Source of the DNA: Pedobacter sp. MC2016-24
GTDB taxonomy: Bacteria; Bacteroidota; Bacteroidia; Sphingobacteriales; Sphingobacteriaceae
NCBI RefSeq assembly: GCF_015223055.1
Contig: NZ_JADFBX010000005.1
Location: 62,001-126,000, forward strand
Length of the DNA: 64,000 nucleotides
Direction: 5' to 3'
The notes beneath the pieces are model-generated. The model did not search any database and was not told the origin of the DNA. It saw only the letters and a list, made by a program, of their open reading frames with translations. Shown here one piece after another: positions 54,056 through 63,116 of this stretch; within the stretch, counting starts at the first letter, position 1, and each line of letters begins with the position of its first letter. Both the position numbers and the translations under genes were made by a program.

Positions 54056-54556
54056 CTATTTTACTTCCAGCGGGGCTTCTACCAGCTTGTCTTTACCGTA
54101 AATGAAATCTTTACGCAGGTAATCAGAAGGCACAATTGGTCCGTCCAGGTAAATTGCTTCTTTTGGACAAGCCTCTTCGCACAATCCACAAAAAATGCAG
54201 CGCAGCATATTGATTTCATATACCGAAGCATATTTTTCCTCGCGGTACAATGCTTTTTCTTCCGGTTTACGTTCAGCCGCAATCATCGTAATCGCTTCTG
54301 CTGGACAAGATAAAGCGCACAATCCGCAAGCGGTACAACGTTCTCTACCTTCCTCATCTCTTTTTAAAGAGTGCATCCCCCTAAAGTTGGTGGAGAATTC
54401 CCTTTCCACTTCAGGATACCTGATGGTCGCTTCTTTCTTAAAAAAGTGACTGATGGTAATAGCCATTCCTTTCACAATTGCAGGCAAATAACTTCGCTCG
54501 GCAAAGGTCAGTGGTTTCTGTGCTAATACTTTTTTCTTATTGGTCAATGGTTCCAT
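54056..54556 (-). CDS. nuoI: NADH-quinone oxidoreductase subunit I
   Basis: The 166-aa ferredoxin-like subunit holds clusters N6a and N6b in two 4Fe-4S motifs: CTACGLCALSCPAEA and CIFCGLCEEACPKEA. The N-terminal amphipathic part and FRGMHSLKRDEEGRERC are typical. It passes electrons toward NuoB. Length is standard. Confidence 0.97.
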   Translation of the reverse strand: MEPLTNKKKVLAQKPLTFAERSYLPAIVKGMAITISHFFKKEATIRYPEVEREFSTNFRGMHSLKRDEEGRERCTACGLCALSCPAEAITMIAAERKPEEKALYREEKYASVYEINMLRCIFCGLCEEACPKEAIYLDGPIVPSDYLRKDFIYGKDKLVEAPLEVK

Positions 54557-54588
54557 TAAACCTCCTTATTATTCCACAATGTGGATGG

Positions 54589-55626
54589 TTAAAATCCTTC
54601 AATTATTCCGATAACTACTGCAGTTACCACTATGTTCGCTATGGCCAGAGGAATCAATACCTTCCAACCCAAATTCATCAGTTGATCGTAGCGGAAACGT
54701 GGAATGGTCCAGCGTACCCACATAAAGAAAAATATGAAAACAAATATCTTCACAAAGAAGATCGCCATGCCGAATAACGGTGCCCAGGTTGGACCCAGCC
54801 AAACAGCCATAGTGTCCATTCCTGGATAGTTATAACCACCAAAATATAAAGTAGCCATGACCGCCGATGAAACGAACATATTGATGTACTCCGCAAATAA
54901 ATAGAAACCCAGTTTCATTGAAGAATACTCCGTATGGTATCCACCAATCAGCTCAGTTTCGCACTCCGGTAAGTCAAACGGAGCCCTATTGGTTTCCGCA
55001 AAAGAACAAACCATAAACAGGATAAATCCAAATGGCTGATACAATACATTCCAGCGCCATCCATGCTGACCTTCAACAATCTCTCTTAAACTTAAAGTAT
55101 TCGTTACCAATAATAAAGCAATTATTGATAAGCCCATCGCGATCTCATAACTGATGTTCTGAGAAGCCGCACGGATTGCACTCAATAATGAATATTTATT
55201 ATTAGATGCCCAACCACCGATCATTACGCCATATACCCCCAGTGATACCACACCAAAAATGTACAACAAGCCCACATTAATATCGGTAACCTGCAAAGGA
55301 ATTACCCTTCCGCCAATGGTGATATCACTACCCCATGGAATAACGGCAGTACCAATACAAGCTGTCAGCATGGCCAGGCCAGGGCCTACCATAAACAACC
55401 ACTTGCTGGCATTCGAAGGAATGATCTCTTCCTTCATAAACATTTTCAAACCATCAGCCAGGGGCTGGAACATCCCTGCAGGGCCTGCTCTGTCGGGTCC
55501 TAACCTGTCCTGTAAAAATGCAGCCACTTTACGCTCTGCATAAGTAGAGTACATCGCAATCACTAAGCTTATACCAAATATGATAGCTACAAGTACAAAT
55601 TTTTCTATTACAAAAGCTATATCCAT
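54589..55626 (-). CDS. nuoH: NADH-quinone oxidoreductase subunit H
   Basis: The 345-aa membrane subunit forms part of the quinone chamber. Motifs include YSTYAERKVAAFLQDRLGPDRAGPAGMFQPLADGLKMFMKE, GGWASNNKYSLLSAIRAASQNISYEIAMG, ETNRAPFDLPECETELIGGYHTEYSSMKLGFYLFAEY and WVRWTIPRFRYDQLMNLGWK. The charged residues lining the quinone pocket are present. Its ATG overlaps the nuoG stop by 1 bp. Confidence 0.97.
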   Translation of the reverse strand: MDIAFVIEKFVLVAIIFGISLVIAMYSTYAERKVAAFLQDRLGPDRAGPAGMFQPLADGLKMFMKEEIIPSNASKWLFMVGPGLAMLTACIGTAVIPWGSDITIGGRVIPLQVTDINVGLLYIFGVVSLGVYGVMIGGWASNNKYSLLSAIRAASQNISYEIAMGLSIIALLLVTNTLSLREIVEGQHGWRWNVLYQPFGFILFMVCSFAETNRAPFDLPECETELIGGYHTEYSSMKLGFYLFAEYINMFVSSAVMATLYFGGYNYPGMDTMAVWLGPTWAPLFGMAIFFVKIFVFIFFFMWVRWTIPRFRYDQLMNLGWKVLIPLAIANIVVTAVVIGIIEGF

Positions 55627-56630
55627 TAGAATTTAGTCGTTTTTTCTAGTTCAATGCGGTTTGCTTCCTGCAATTTCAGATTTGGTTGAATTACAGGTAA
55701 TGGCTTTAACGTTTCATAGTGATTAGACGCAATTACAGAAGTATCGCTAATGTGTGTAGGATGCTCAATTACCCAATCCGCAGTCTTTTTCTTATCAAAG
55801 CGGCAAGTATTGCAAATAAACTCCGCTACTTCACCGTAAATATCTTTACGTCCTGTAACCCGCAATACATCCTCTCCCTTGTACCATAAAGTCACTTTAC
55901 CACTGCAGGTAGGGCAATCTCTATGGGCATCAATCGGCTTGGTAAACCAAACCCGGTTTTTAAACCGGAAAGTCTTGTCGGTTAGTGCACCTACCGGACA
56001 AACATCGATCACATTACCTGAAAAATCATTGTCTACCGCAGTCTGGATATACGTCGAAATTTCCGAATGATCACCCCTGTTTAAAATCCCGTGAACCCTT
56101 TTATTGGTAATCTGATCAGCAGTAAACACACAGCGGTAGCATAAAATGCAACGATTCATGTGCAACTGGATTTTATCACCTATATCGATACGCTCAAAAG
56201 TACGGCGTTCAAATTCATATCTTGTTTTTTGCAAACCATGCTCATAACCGAGATTCTGAAGGTCGCATTCACCTGCCTGGTCGCAAACCGGGCAATCCAG
56301 CGGGTGATTGATCAACAGCATCTCTACTACCCCACTACGGGCTTCAATCACTTCCGGCGAGGTGATGTTCATCACTTCCATTCCATCCATCACCGCTGTA
56401 CGGCATGAAGCCACCAGTTTAGGCATCGGGCGTGGGTCTTTTTCAGAACCTTTGCTTACCTTAACAATGCAAGTACGGCACTTTCCACCGCTACCTTCTA
56501 ATTTAGAATAATAGCACATTGCAGGGGGTACGATATCTCCGCCTATCTGCCTAGCAGCATTTAGAATAGAGGTACCGGGTGCAACTTCTACTGTTATCCC
56601 GTCTATGGTTACCTTAACTTTATCACTCAT
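55626..56630 (-). CDS. nuoG: Short NuoG-like iron-sulfur subunit of complex I
   Basis: The 334-aa protein is much shorter than the roughly 700-900 aa NuoG of most bacteria. It keeps the N-terminal 2Fe-2S site (Cys39, 51, 54, 76), the His-Cys3 site (His109, Cys113, 116, 122) and the 4Fe-4S site (Cys161, 164, 167, 211). Cys239, 242, 273 and 276 form a further four-Cys set. The large molybdopterin-oxidoreductase-like domain is absent, as reported for Bacteroidota complex I. The gene abuts nuoF and overlaps nuoH by 1 bp, so the short form looks native, not broken. Confidence 0.93.
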   Translation of the reverse strand: MSDKVKVTIDGITVEVAPGTSILNAARQIGGDIVPPAMCYYSKLEGSGGKCRTCIVKVSKGSEKDPRPMPKLVASCRTAVMDGMEVMNITSPEVIEARSGVVEMLLINHPLDCPVCDQAGECDLQNLGYEHGLQKTRYEFERRTFERIDIGDKIQLHMNRCILCYRCVFTADQITNKRVHGILNRGDHSEISTYIQTAVDNDFSGNVIDVCPVGALTDKTFRFKNRVWFTKPIDAHRDCPTCSGKVTLWYKGEDVLRVTGRKDIYGEVAEFICNTCRFDKKKTADWVIEHPTHISDTSVIASNHYETLKPLPVIQPNLKLQEANRIELEKTTKF

Positions 56631-56647
56631 TGTTAAAGATATTCTTG

Positions 56648-58012
56648 TTAATTTTCTGTAGTAACTGCTTTGGCAATCGGATCGGCATAATTTGCCAAAC
56701 CGTAATTTGTGTCCAGGCTCTTAACCGGTTCCTTCACATGCCACTCAAATTCATCTCTAAAGTGTCTGATGGCACTTGCAACCGGCCAGGCTGCCGCATC
56801 TCCAAGCGGACAAATGGTATTTCCTTCTATTTTCTTAGACACGTCAACCAGCAAATCGATGTCGCTCATTTTACCATGTCCGTATTCCAGTCTGTGTAAT
56901 ACTTTTTCCATCCAGCCTGTTCCTTCACGGCAAGGCGAACACTGTCCGCAACTCTCATGGTGATAGAAACGGGAGAAATTCCAGGTATTTCTAACCATAC
57001 ACTGGTCCTCATCAAAAGCGATAAATCCACCAGATCCCATCATGGTACCTGTAGCAAAACCACCTTCAGATAAAGATTCATAACTCATCAGCCTTGGATC
57101 GCCATTGGCTAATTTCAAAGTTAAATTGGCAGGTAAAACAGGTACTGATGAACCACCGGCAACAGTTGCTTTTAAACGTTTGCCATTGGCGATACCACCA
57201 CACCATTCATCTGAATAAATAAACTCTTCCACCGGTAAACCCAGCTCAATTTCATACACTCCGGGGCGCACTAAATTACCTGATGCAGAGATCAATTTAG
57301 TTCCTGTACTGCGGCCAATACCAATCTTAGCATATTCGTCACCACCATCATTGATGATCGGAACTACTGCTGCGATAGATTCAACGTTGTTTACCACAGT
57401 CGGACAGCCATACAAACCTGCAATCGCAGGAAATGGCGGCTTGATGCGTGGGTTACCACGTTTTCCTTCCAGGGATTCAAGTAAAGCCGTTTCCTCACCG
57501 CAGATGTAAGCACCACCACCCGGCTGAACATACAGTTCCAGGTCGTAACCCGAACCTAAAATGTTTTTACCCAACCATCCGGCAGCTTTAGCTTCTGCAA
57601 TTGCTTTTTCCAGGATGCGAATCTGCGGCATCATTTCACCACGTACATAAATGTATGAGGTTTTTGCACCTAGCGCGAAGCTGGACACAATCATTCCCTC
57701 AATCAAAGCGTGTGGGATATGCGTCATCAGGTACCGGTCTTTGAAAGTACCCGGCTCAGACTCATCCGCATTACAAACCAGGTAACGGGCTACCCCTTCT
57801 GGTTTGGCTAAAAAGCTCCATTTCATTCCCGTAGGGAATCCTGCACCACCACGACCGCGTAAGCCTGACTTTTTAACTTCCTCAACCACTTCATCAGGAG
57901 TGAGGGTTTTTAAAGCCTTCTCAACAGCACGGTACCCACCTTTCTGGCGGTAAACATCAAGTGTATTGATGCCTGGTACGTTTATATGTTCTAATAATAG
58001 TTTACGGGCCAT
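56648..58012 (-). CDS. nuoF: NADH-quinone oxidoreductase subunit F
   Basis: The 454-aa subunit oxidises NADH on FMN and passes electrons to its 4Fe-4S cluster. It has LRGRGGAGFPTGMKW (near 51-66, FMN/NADH site), CNADESEPGTFKDR, GAYICGEETALLESLEGKRG and the cluster motif ESCGQCSPCREGTGW with a fourth Cys downstream in NTICPLGDAA. Length is standard. It overlaps the nuoE stop by 1 bp. Confidence 0.97.
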   Translation of the reverse strand: MARKLLLEHINVPGINTLDVYRQKGGYRAVEKALKTLTPDEVVEEVKKSGLRGRGGAGFPTGMKWSFLAKPEGVARYLVCNADESEPGTFKDRYLMTHIPHALIEGMIVSSFALGAKTSYIYVRGEMMPQIRILEKAIAEAKAAGWLGKNILGSGYDLELYVQPGGGAYICGEETALLESLEGKRGNPRIKPPFPAIAGLYGCPTVVNNVESIAAVVPIINDGGDEYAKIGIGRSTGTKLISASGNLVRPGVYEIELGLPVEEFIYSDEWCGGIANGKRLKATVAGGSSVPVLPANLTLKLANGDPRLMSYESLSEGGFATGTMMGSGGFIAFDEDQCMVRNTWNFSRFYHHESCGQCSPCREGTGWMEKVLHRLEYGHGKMSDIDLLVDVSKKIEGNTICPLGDAAAWPVASAIRHFRDEFEWHVKEPVKSLDTNYGLANYADPIAKAVTTEN

Positions 58013-58524
58013 TATTTTTTGCGTAAATCTTCTATCAATTCGTCTACCTTTTGCTCGTTCAGGTTCTCATAAAAAGTATACTCCGGACCGATCTGTAAAA
58101 CAGGGCCATAACCACAGGCGGCAAGGCACTCTACACCTCTCCAGCTAAACAGGCCATCGGCAGTAACTTCATTTTCCTTAACGCCAAGCTTATGCTCAAT
58201 GTGGTTCATCAGCTTTTCAGCACCAACCAGGCAGCAAGGTCCTGTACGGCATACTTCCAATACAAATTTACCCTGCGGCTTTAAAAAATACATACTGTAA
58301 AAAGAGGCTACTTCGTATACCTCAATATCCTGGATATCCAGATAGTCAGCTACCTGATCCATAGCACTGGCACTTAACCAACCCAATTCTGCCTGTACTT
58401 CATGCAGAATTGGCAGCAAGGCAGATTTCTGCTTGCCTTCAGGATATCTTTTAACAATTTCATCGCACTTTGCAAGCAAAGCCGCTGAAAATACGACAGG
58501 TTGTTTTTCTTCTACTTTAAGCAT
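58012..58524 (-). CDS. nuoE: NADH-quinone oxidoreductase subunit E
   Basis: The 170-aa thioredoxin-fold subunit holds the off-pathway 2Fe-2S cluster N1a. CRTGPCCLVGAEKLM and VECLAACGYGPVLQIG supply the four Cys. The N-terminal helices (LLPILHEVQAELGWLSASAMDQVADYL) are typical. It overlaps the nuoD end by 8 bp and the nuoF start by 1 bp. Confidence 0.96.
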   Translation of the reverse strand: MLKVEEKQPVVFSAALLAKCDEIVKRYPEGKQKSALLPILHEVQAELGWLSASAMDQVADYLDIQDIEVYEVASFYSMYFLKPQGKFVLEVCRTGPCCLVGAEKLMNHIEHKLGVKENEVTADGLFSWRGVECLAACGYGPVLQIGPEYTFYENLNEQKVDELIEDLRKK

Positions 58525-59731
58525 CTAATTCTCCTGCTATAATGTTCATGCTACTCATGTTAATGATGGCATCTGAAAGCAGCATACCTTCGCTCATGTG
58601 TGCAAACATCTGGTAATTTATAAAACTAGGACGTCTGAAATGTAAACGGTAAGGTGTCCTTCCACCATCATTGATCAGGTAAAAGCCAAGCTCACCGTTA
58701 CCACCTTCAACAGCATGGTAAACTTCAGCCTTAGGGGCATCAATTTCGCCCATTACAATTTTAAAGTGATAGATCAACGCTTCCATATTGTTGTAAACCT
58801 CTTCCTTTGCCGGCAGATAAAATTCAGGAACATCCGCATGGAAAATACCAGCAGGTTCGTTCTTCAATTTATCCATGGCCTGTTGGATCAGGCGTAAACT
58901 TTGCCACATTTCCTCGTTCCTGACCAGGTAACGGTCGTAAATGTCACCGCTGGTACCTACAGGCACTTCAAAATCGAAATCCCCATAAGATGAATAAGGC
59001 TCACTTACACGAACATCATAATCTACCCCGGTGGCGCGCAATAAAGGTCCGCTCCAGCTATAACTCAAAGCTTGCTCCGGAGTTACGCAAGCAACACCAG
59101 CAGTACGGTCTATAAAGATCCTGTTTCGGTTCAGTAAGTTTTCAAACTCCTTCAAAGCAGCAGGAAATTCCTTCAAAAATTTATTGATCTTGGCAAAAGC
59201 GATTTCATTAAAATCTCTTTCAAAACCGCCAATACGACCGATGTTTGTGGTCAAACGGGCACCGCAAATCTCTTCGTAAATCTCGTAAATGTGCTCCCGA
59301 AACTGGAACAAATACAAGAACGTAGTCGTTGCGCCCGTATCCTGCCCGATAATTGTATTGCAAATGATGTGGTCAGAGATCCTGGCCAGCTCCATGATGA
59401 TTACCCGAAGATAATCTACACGTTTTGGCATCGTGATGTTCAACAGTTTCTCCACCGTCATGTGCCAACCCATGTTATTGATCGGTGACGAACAATAGTT
59501 TAGCCTGTCGGTTAAAGGGGTGATCTGGTAAAAAGGGCGGTGTTCCGCAATTTTCTCAAATGCACGGTGAATGTAGCCGATGGTAGAGACACCACTTACG
59601 ATGCGTTCTCCATCCAATTGAAGCACATTCTGAAAAACACCATGTGTCGCAGGGTGGGTCGGACCTAAGTTTAAGGTGACCAGTTCGCTCTGCGGATCAT
59701 TGTCTGTATATACCGGTTGATTGTGATTCAT
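58517..59731 (-). CDS. nuoD: NADH-quinone oxidoreductase subunit D
   Basis: The 404-aa 49-kDa-type subunit forms one wall of the quinone site. It opens LVTLNLGPTHPATHGVFQNVLQLDGERIV, then IGYIHRAFEKIAEHRPFYQITPLTDRLNYCSSPINNMGW. Later come LSYSWSGPLLRATGVDYDVRVSEPY, VEGGNGELGFYLINDGGRTPYRLHFRRPSFINY. His in the THPATHG loop and the conserved Tyr of the quinone site appear to be present. NuoC and NuoD are separate genes here. Confidence 0.97.
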   Translation of the reverse strand: MNHNQPVYTDNDPQSELVTLNLGPTHPATHGVFQNVLQLDGERIVSGVSTIGYIHRAFEKIAEHRPFYQITPLTDRLNYCSSPINNMGWHMTVEKLLNITMPKRVDYLRVIIMELARISDHIICNTIIGQDTGATTTFLYLFQFREHIYEIYEEICGARLTTNIGRIGGFERDFNEIAFAKINKFLKEFPAALKEFENLLNRNRIFIDRTAGVACVTPEQALSYSWSGPLLRATGVDYDVRVSEPYSSYGDFDFEVPVGTSGDIYDRYLVRNEEMWQSLRLIQQAMDKLKNEPAGIFHADVPEFYLPAKEEVYNNMEALIYHFKIVMGEIDAPKAEVYHAVEGGNGELGFYLINDGGRTPYRLHFRRPSFINYQMFAHMSEGMLLSDAIINMSSMNIIAGELDA

Positions 59732-59737
59732 ATAAAC

Positions 59738-60241
59738 TTATCTACCAAAGTATTCGTCTTTTTTATCTACTCTGTTTGGATCTTCTAAAGGATATTGTTT
59801 CAGCATGGGATGAACACCCAATTCGTCCATATTCAATATTCTTCTCAAATCCGGGTGACCGTCAAACTTAACACCGAACAAATCGTATGTCTCGCGTTCC
59901 ATCCAGTTTGCACCATTCCATACAACGGTAGCTGTAGGGATGTGCGGATGATGCTCATCAATAAAGACCTTAATCCGAACCCGAACTCTTTTCACCATGC
60001 TGTGCAAATGGTAAACCACTGCAATACCATGTTTCTTTTCAGGGTAGTGTACAGCAGTAATGTCGGTTAGAAAATTAAAATCAGTAGTACTGCTTTCTTT
60101 CAAAAAGGTCAGTACTGAAATGATGACATCTTTACTTGTTTCAAAAGTCAGTAAGCCATACGGCTCGCTCACATTAACTATTTTATCACCGAACTTATCG
60201 CCCAGTATGGTAATCAATTCTTGGTTCGTAATTGCTGCCAT
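59738..60241 (-). CDS. nuoC: NADH-quinone oxidoreductase subunit C
   Basis: The 167-aa 30-kDa-type subunit has FNFLTDITAVHYPEKKHGIAVVYHLHSM, VKVFIDEHHPHIPTATVVWNGANWMERETYDLFGVKFDGHPDLRRILN in outline and the final PLEDPNRVDKKDEYFG. These are typical. It is not fused to NuoD, as in many bacteria. It ends 6 bp before nuoD begins and shares one base with the nuoB stop. Confidence 0.96.
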   Translation of the reverse strand: MAAITNQELITILGDKFGDKIVNVSEPYGLLTFETSKDVIISVLTFLKESSTTDFNFLTDITAVHYPEKKHGIAVVYHLHSMVKRVRVRIKVFIDEHHPHIPTATVVWNGANWMERETYDLFGVKFDGHPDLRRILNMDELGVHPMLKQYPLEDPNRVDKKDEYFGR

Positions 60242-60783
60242 TATAATATTCCGTATGAAGCCAACATTTCCTGATATTGCGCCGAATCGCGTCTTCTGGA
60301 CGACTCATTCCGTACCAGCTCCTGAATCTTACCAAAACCATCTAAAATGGCTTCAGGTCTTGGAGGACAGCCCGGAACATATACGTCTACAGGAATGATC
60401 TCATCAATCCCCTGTAACACAGAATACGTGTCAAAGATACCGCCACTTGAGGCACAGGCACCAACGGCCATTACCCAACGTGGCTCGGCCATCTGCAGGT
60501 ATACCTGTTTTAAAACCGGACTCATCTTCTTGGCAATCGTTCCCATAACCATCAGCAAATCTGCCTGACGGGGCGAAAAGCTCAAACGCTCGGAACCAAA
60601 ACGACCTAAATCGTAATGTGAACCCATTGTTGCCATAAATTCAATACCGCAACAAGATGTAGCAAATGGCAGTGGCCATAATGAATGGGAGCGAGCCAAA
60701 CCGATAACTTTATCTAAAGAGGTGGCAAAAAAACCAGATCCTTCTATGCCTGGCGGCGCGTCTACTATATTGATGTCACTCAT
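60241..60783 (-). CDS. nuoB: NADH-quinone oxidoreductase subunit B
   Basis: The 180-aa PSST-type subunit holds the terminal 4Fe-4S cluster N2. Motifs: ATSCCGIEFMATMGSHYDLGRFG with the tandem Cys, AVGACASSGGIFDTYSV and VYVPGCPPRPEAILDGFGKI. It hands electrons to quinone. Length is standard. The 105-bp spacer from nuoA is unusually long for this operon and holds regulatory-looking structure. Confidence 0.97.
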   Translation of the reverse strand: MSDINIVDAPPGIEGSGFFATSLDKVIGLARSHSLWPLPFATSCCGIEFMATMGSHYDLGRFGSERLSFSPRQADLLMVMGTIAKKMSPVLKQVYLQMAEPRWVMAVGACASSGGIFDTYSVLQGIDEIIPVDVYVPGCPPRPEAILDGFGKIQELVRNESSRRRDSAQYQEMLASYGIL

Positions 60784-60794
60784 GATACAAAACG

Positions 60795-60824
60795 AAAAAG
60801 GTTCATTCCTTTAAAGAATGAACC
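60795..60824 (-). terminator. Hairpin with T-run between nuoA and nuoB
   Basis: On the minus strand, GGTTCATTC and GAATGAACC (60800-60824) form a 9-bp stem with a 7-nt loop, followed by TTTTT. It lies 12 bp before the nuoB start. It may attenuate or process the nuo transcript. Confidence 0.55.
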
Positions 60825-60825
60825 A

Positions 60826-60868
60826 CAAATTTACAATTTTTTGATGCAAATGACCTACGTCATCTGCA
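60826..60868 (-). promoter_or_regulatory. Candidate internal promoter and dyad upstream of nuoB
   Basis: Minus-strand TAAATTTG (60826-60833) is an exact -7 box. Upstream, a 10-bp near-perfect dyad (TGCAAATGAC at 60845-60854 and GTCATCTGCA at 60859-60868) spans the -33 area, as an operator would. The regulator is unknown. Confidence 0.4.
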
Positions 60869-60888
60869 TTTAGAAACGATCTAAATAA

Positions 60889-61260
60889 TTAGTTCCAATC
60901 CAGCGCTTTCTTCTTTAAAACGTAGATAAAGCCCAATAACAGGGTCCCCATAAATACAAACATTTCGATCATGCCTGTCATCCCTAAAGACCTGAAATTA
61001 ACTGCCCATGGATACATAAAAATAACCTCCACATCGAACAACACAAACAGGATGGCCACCAGAAAATATTTGATAGAGAAAGGCTGACGCGCGTTACCAA
61101 CAATTTTAACACCGGCCTCAAAAGTCTCCAGCTTATCTTTTGTTTTTCTTCTTGGTCCTAAAAAGTGGGTAGCAATCAAGGTCACTACCACAAAACCTAA
61201 AGCAACAATAACTTGAAATATGATTGGTAAAAAATCTACAGGTACACTTTGCGTTTCCAT
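60889..61260 (-). CDS. nuoA: NADH-quinone oxidoreductase subunit A
   Basis: The 123-aa three-helix subunit begins VDFLPIIFQVIVALGFVVVTLIATHFLGPRR and has KDKLETFEAGVKIVGNARQPFSIKYFLVAILFVLFDVEVIFMYPWAV. The Asp/Glu of FDVEVIF in TM2 are conserved. It is the first gene of the operon. A good promoter (61277-61306) lies directly upstream. Confidence 0.96.
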   Translation of the reverse strand: METQSVPVDFLPIIFQVIVALGFVVVTLIATHFLGPRRKTKDKLETFEAGVKIVGNARQPFSIKYFLVAILFVLFDVEVIFMYPWAVNFRSLGMTGMIEMFVFMGTLLLGFIYVLKKKALDWN

Positions 61261-61276
61261 ACTATATAATTTGAGG

Positions 61277-61306
61277 CAAAATTAAAACAAAAAGGCAGGA
61301 TATCAA
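61277..61306 (-). promoter_or_regulatory. Promoter of the nuo operon
   Basis: On the minus strand TTG (61304-61306), 19 bp, then TAATTTTG (61277-61284). Both elements and the spacing fit the Bacteroidota sigma consensus. The TTG lies in the loop of the upstream TPR-gene terminator. The -7 box is 16 bp before the nuoA ATG. Confidence 0.7.
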
Positions 61307-61317
61307 CCCTGCCTTTT
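61289..61317 (-). terminator. Terminator of the TPR gene
   Basis: On the minus strand, AAAAGGCAGG and CCTGCCTTTT (61290-61317) form a 10-bp stem with an 8-nt loop, ending in a T-run. It lies 20 bp past the TPR stop and overlaps the nuoA promoter. Confidence 0.8.
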
Positions 61318-61336
61318 CATTTATTTTATGATTTCA

Positions 61337-63061
61337 TTATTTTTTCTTAACCGGGGCTTTAGCTGCTGGTGCAGTTAACGATTTAATACCTTCTAATGCT
61401 GTTGCATTCTGAGGATCGATAGCCAGTGCTTTATCCCAATATAATTTAGCTTTTGCTTTATCGTCTTTATAAGAAGCAAATCCAGCAATCTGGTTGTAAG
61501 CTTCTACCATGCTTTTTGGAGAAGGTGCTGGTTGCGACGCTTTAGCTACACGAACCTCAGCAGAATCTAAATATTGCTGATAGAAAGGCAATTTCAATCC
61601 TTTAGGATCAGTATCGCTATCCATTAAGTTCGCTACCCTTGCTCTCCACAAATGAACATCAATCGTAGTTGGAGATGCTTTCAATACGTTCGCAAGTGCC
61701 GCATCACTTTTCGCCAAAATGTCTTTAGAAGGATTAGTTTTATTGCTGTAGCCTTGTCCATACAGGAAGTAACCTGCCAATCCCTGGTAGTAATAGTTGT
61801 ACAATGAACCTTTACCATTTGGGTTGAAACGGTTTACGATATCGTAAGTAGAAATCGCTTTTGTCCAATTTTTAGCATCATAATAGCTTTTCGCAACGTC
61901 AGCTAGCGCCTCAGCATTTGCTGAATCCAGTTCAACCGCTTTGGTTAAGCTGATTAATGCTAAACTGTCTTTACCATTTTGCAATTGAGCTTTACCTAAG
62001 TACAAGTAATCTGAAGGAATGATACGACTTGGATCTTTAGCTTTCGCAAAGAAATCGTCCATAAACTGCAAACTTTGCGGGTAATTTTTATTTTCAAAAG
62101 CCGAATATCCTTGTAATCTGGATACTACCAAACTTTTAGGATCATTTGGATTTAAAGCTGCCAGGGCAGTTGACTCTTCCTGTAAAGTTTTATAATCTTT
62201 TGCATAGAACAAGAACTGTGCATAACGCAATCTTGATTCGTAAGATTTATCAGTCAGGTCCAGGTATTTTTTATAGGCTGTCAAAGCTTCTGCAGATTTA
62301 GCTGCAAATTCATTTGGCAACTGAATAGCCCACTGCATATATAACTCAGCCAGCTCTCTGTAAGCCGGGCCATAGTTTGCATCAGCAGCAATTGCCTCTT
62401 TCAAACGCTCCTCAGACTCAGGAAATGCTCTTGATTCTTTGTACATACGTCCGATCTGAACAGTTGCTTTCAACAATCCAGCATTGATATTCAAGGCCCT
62501 CATGTAGTTAGACAATGCTTCAGAATTCTTTTTTTGCAGGGCATAGTAATCGCCCAATGCTAAAAAGGTTTCTCCGTCTTTATCGTTTGGATCCAACTCA
62601 TCTGCTTTTTGCAAATAAGGTAATGCCGATTCGAAATCAGGTTTATCAGCAGCGATATAAGCTTTTCCGATATACAACTGAGGGATGTAATCCTTTTTAG
62701 AAGAAACTTCAACCGCTTTGGCAAAATTTGTTTTTGCAGAAGTTGGGTTGTTAGACACTAAATCCGCTTCTCCCAATCCAATATAGTTCAATGAATTTTT
62801 TGGATCTGCGGTTACACCTTTAGTAAAAACTGCACGGGCAGAATCCACATAGTCCATCTTCAAATACACTTCACCTAAACTAAAGTAGTTATCTCCTTTA
62901 CTGGCTTGTGAATTTACCAATGCTTTCAGCATGGTCGACGCTTTCTGGTACTGCTCGGCATCTATGGCCTTCTTTGCATCATTTAAGCTCTGAGCAAAAG
63001 AGGCAGAACCCATCACTACTAAACCTAAACTTAAGGTTATTGCTTTCTTTGTCATTTTCAT
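61337..63061 (-). CDS. Exported TPR repeat protein
   Basis: The 574-aa protein has a signal peptide (KKAITLSLGLVVMGSASFAQ), then tandem tetratricopeptide repeats from about residue 24 to the end (for example KAIDAEQYQKASTMLKAL, AKSYYDAKNWTKAISTYDIV, AKAKLYWDKALAIDPQNATAL). The tail is Ala/Lys-rich (LTAPAAKAPVKKK). TPR arrays bind other proteins. It lies downstream of a PstS-like lipoprotein gene on the same strand, a pairing seen with TonB/ExbBD systems in Bacteroidota (inference). A second Met two codons in is an alternative start. Confidence 0.85.
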   Translation of the reverse strand: MKMTKKAITLSLGLVVMGSASFAQSLNDAKKAIDAEQYQKASTMLKALVNSQASKGDNYFSLGEVYLKMDYVDSARAVFTKGVTADPKNSLNYIGLGEADLVSNNPTSAKTNFAKAVEVSSKKDYIPQLYIGKAYIAADKPDFESALPYLQKADELDPNDKDGETFLALGDYYALQKKNSEALSNYMRALNINAGLLKATVQIGRMYKESRAFPESEERLKEAIAADANYGPAYRELAELYMQWAIQLPNEFAAKSAEALTAYKKYLDLTDKSYESRLRYAQFLFYAKDYKTLQEESTALAALNPNDPKSLVVSRLQGYSAFENKNYPQSLQFMDDFFAKAKDPSRIIPSDYLYLGKAQLQNGKDSLALISLTKAVELDSANAEALADVAKSYYDAKNWTKAISTYDIVNRFNPNGKGSLYNYYYQGLAGYFLYGQGYSNKTNPSKDILAKSDAALANVLKASPTTIDVHLWRARVANLMDSDTDPKGLKLPFYQQYLDSAEVRVAKASQPAPSPKSMVEAYNQIAGFASYKDDKAKAKLYWDKALAIDPQNATALEGIKSLTAPAAKAPVKKK

Positions 63062-63116
63062 GGTTCAATTATTGTTTTTAGCTGTTATGAAGCCAACCAA
63101 CGCGGGCTTCATTCCC

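Noticed and set aside
55626..56630. nuoG considered as a truncated pseudogene
   Set aside because: No remnant of the missing domain follows; nuoH starts at once with a 1-bp overlap, and all cluster Cys are intact.
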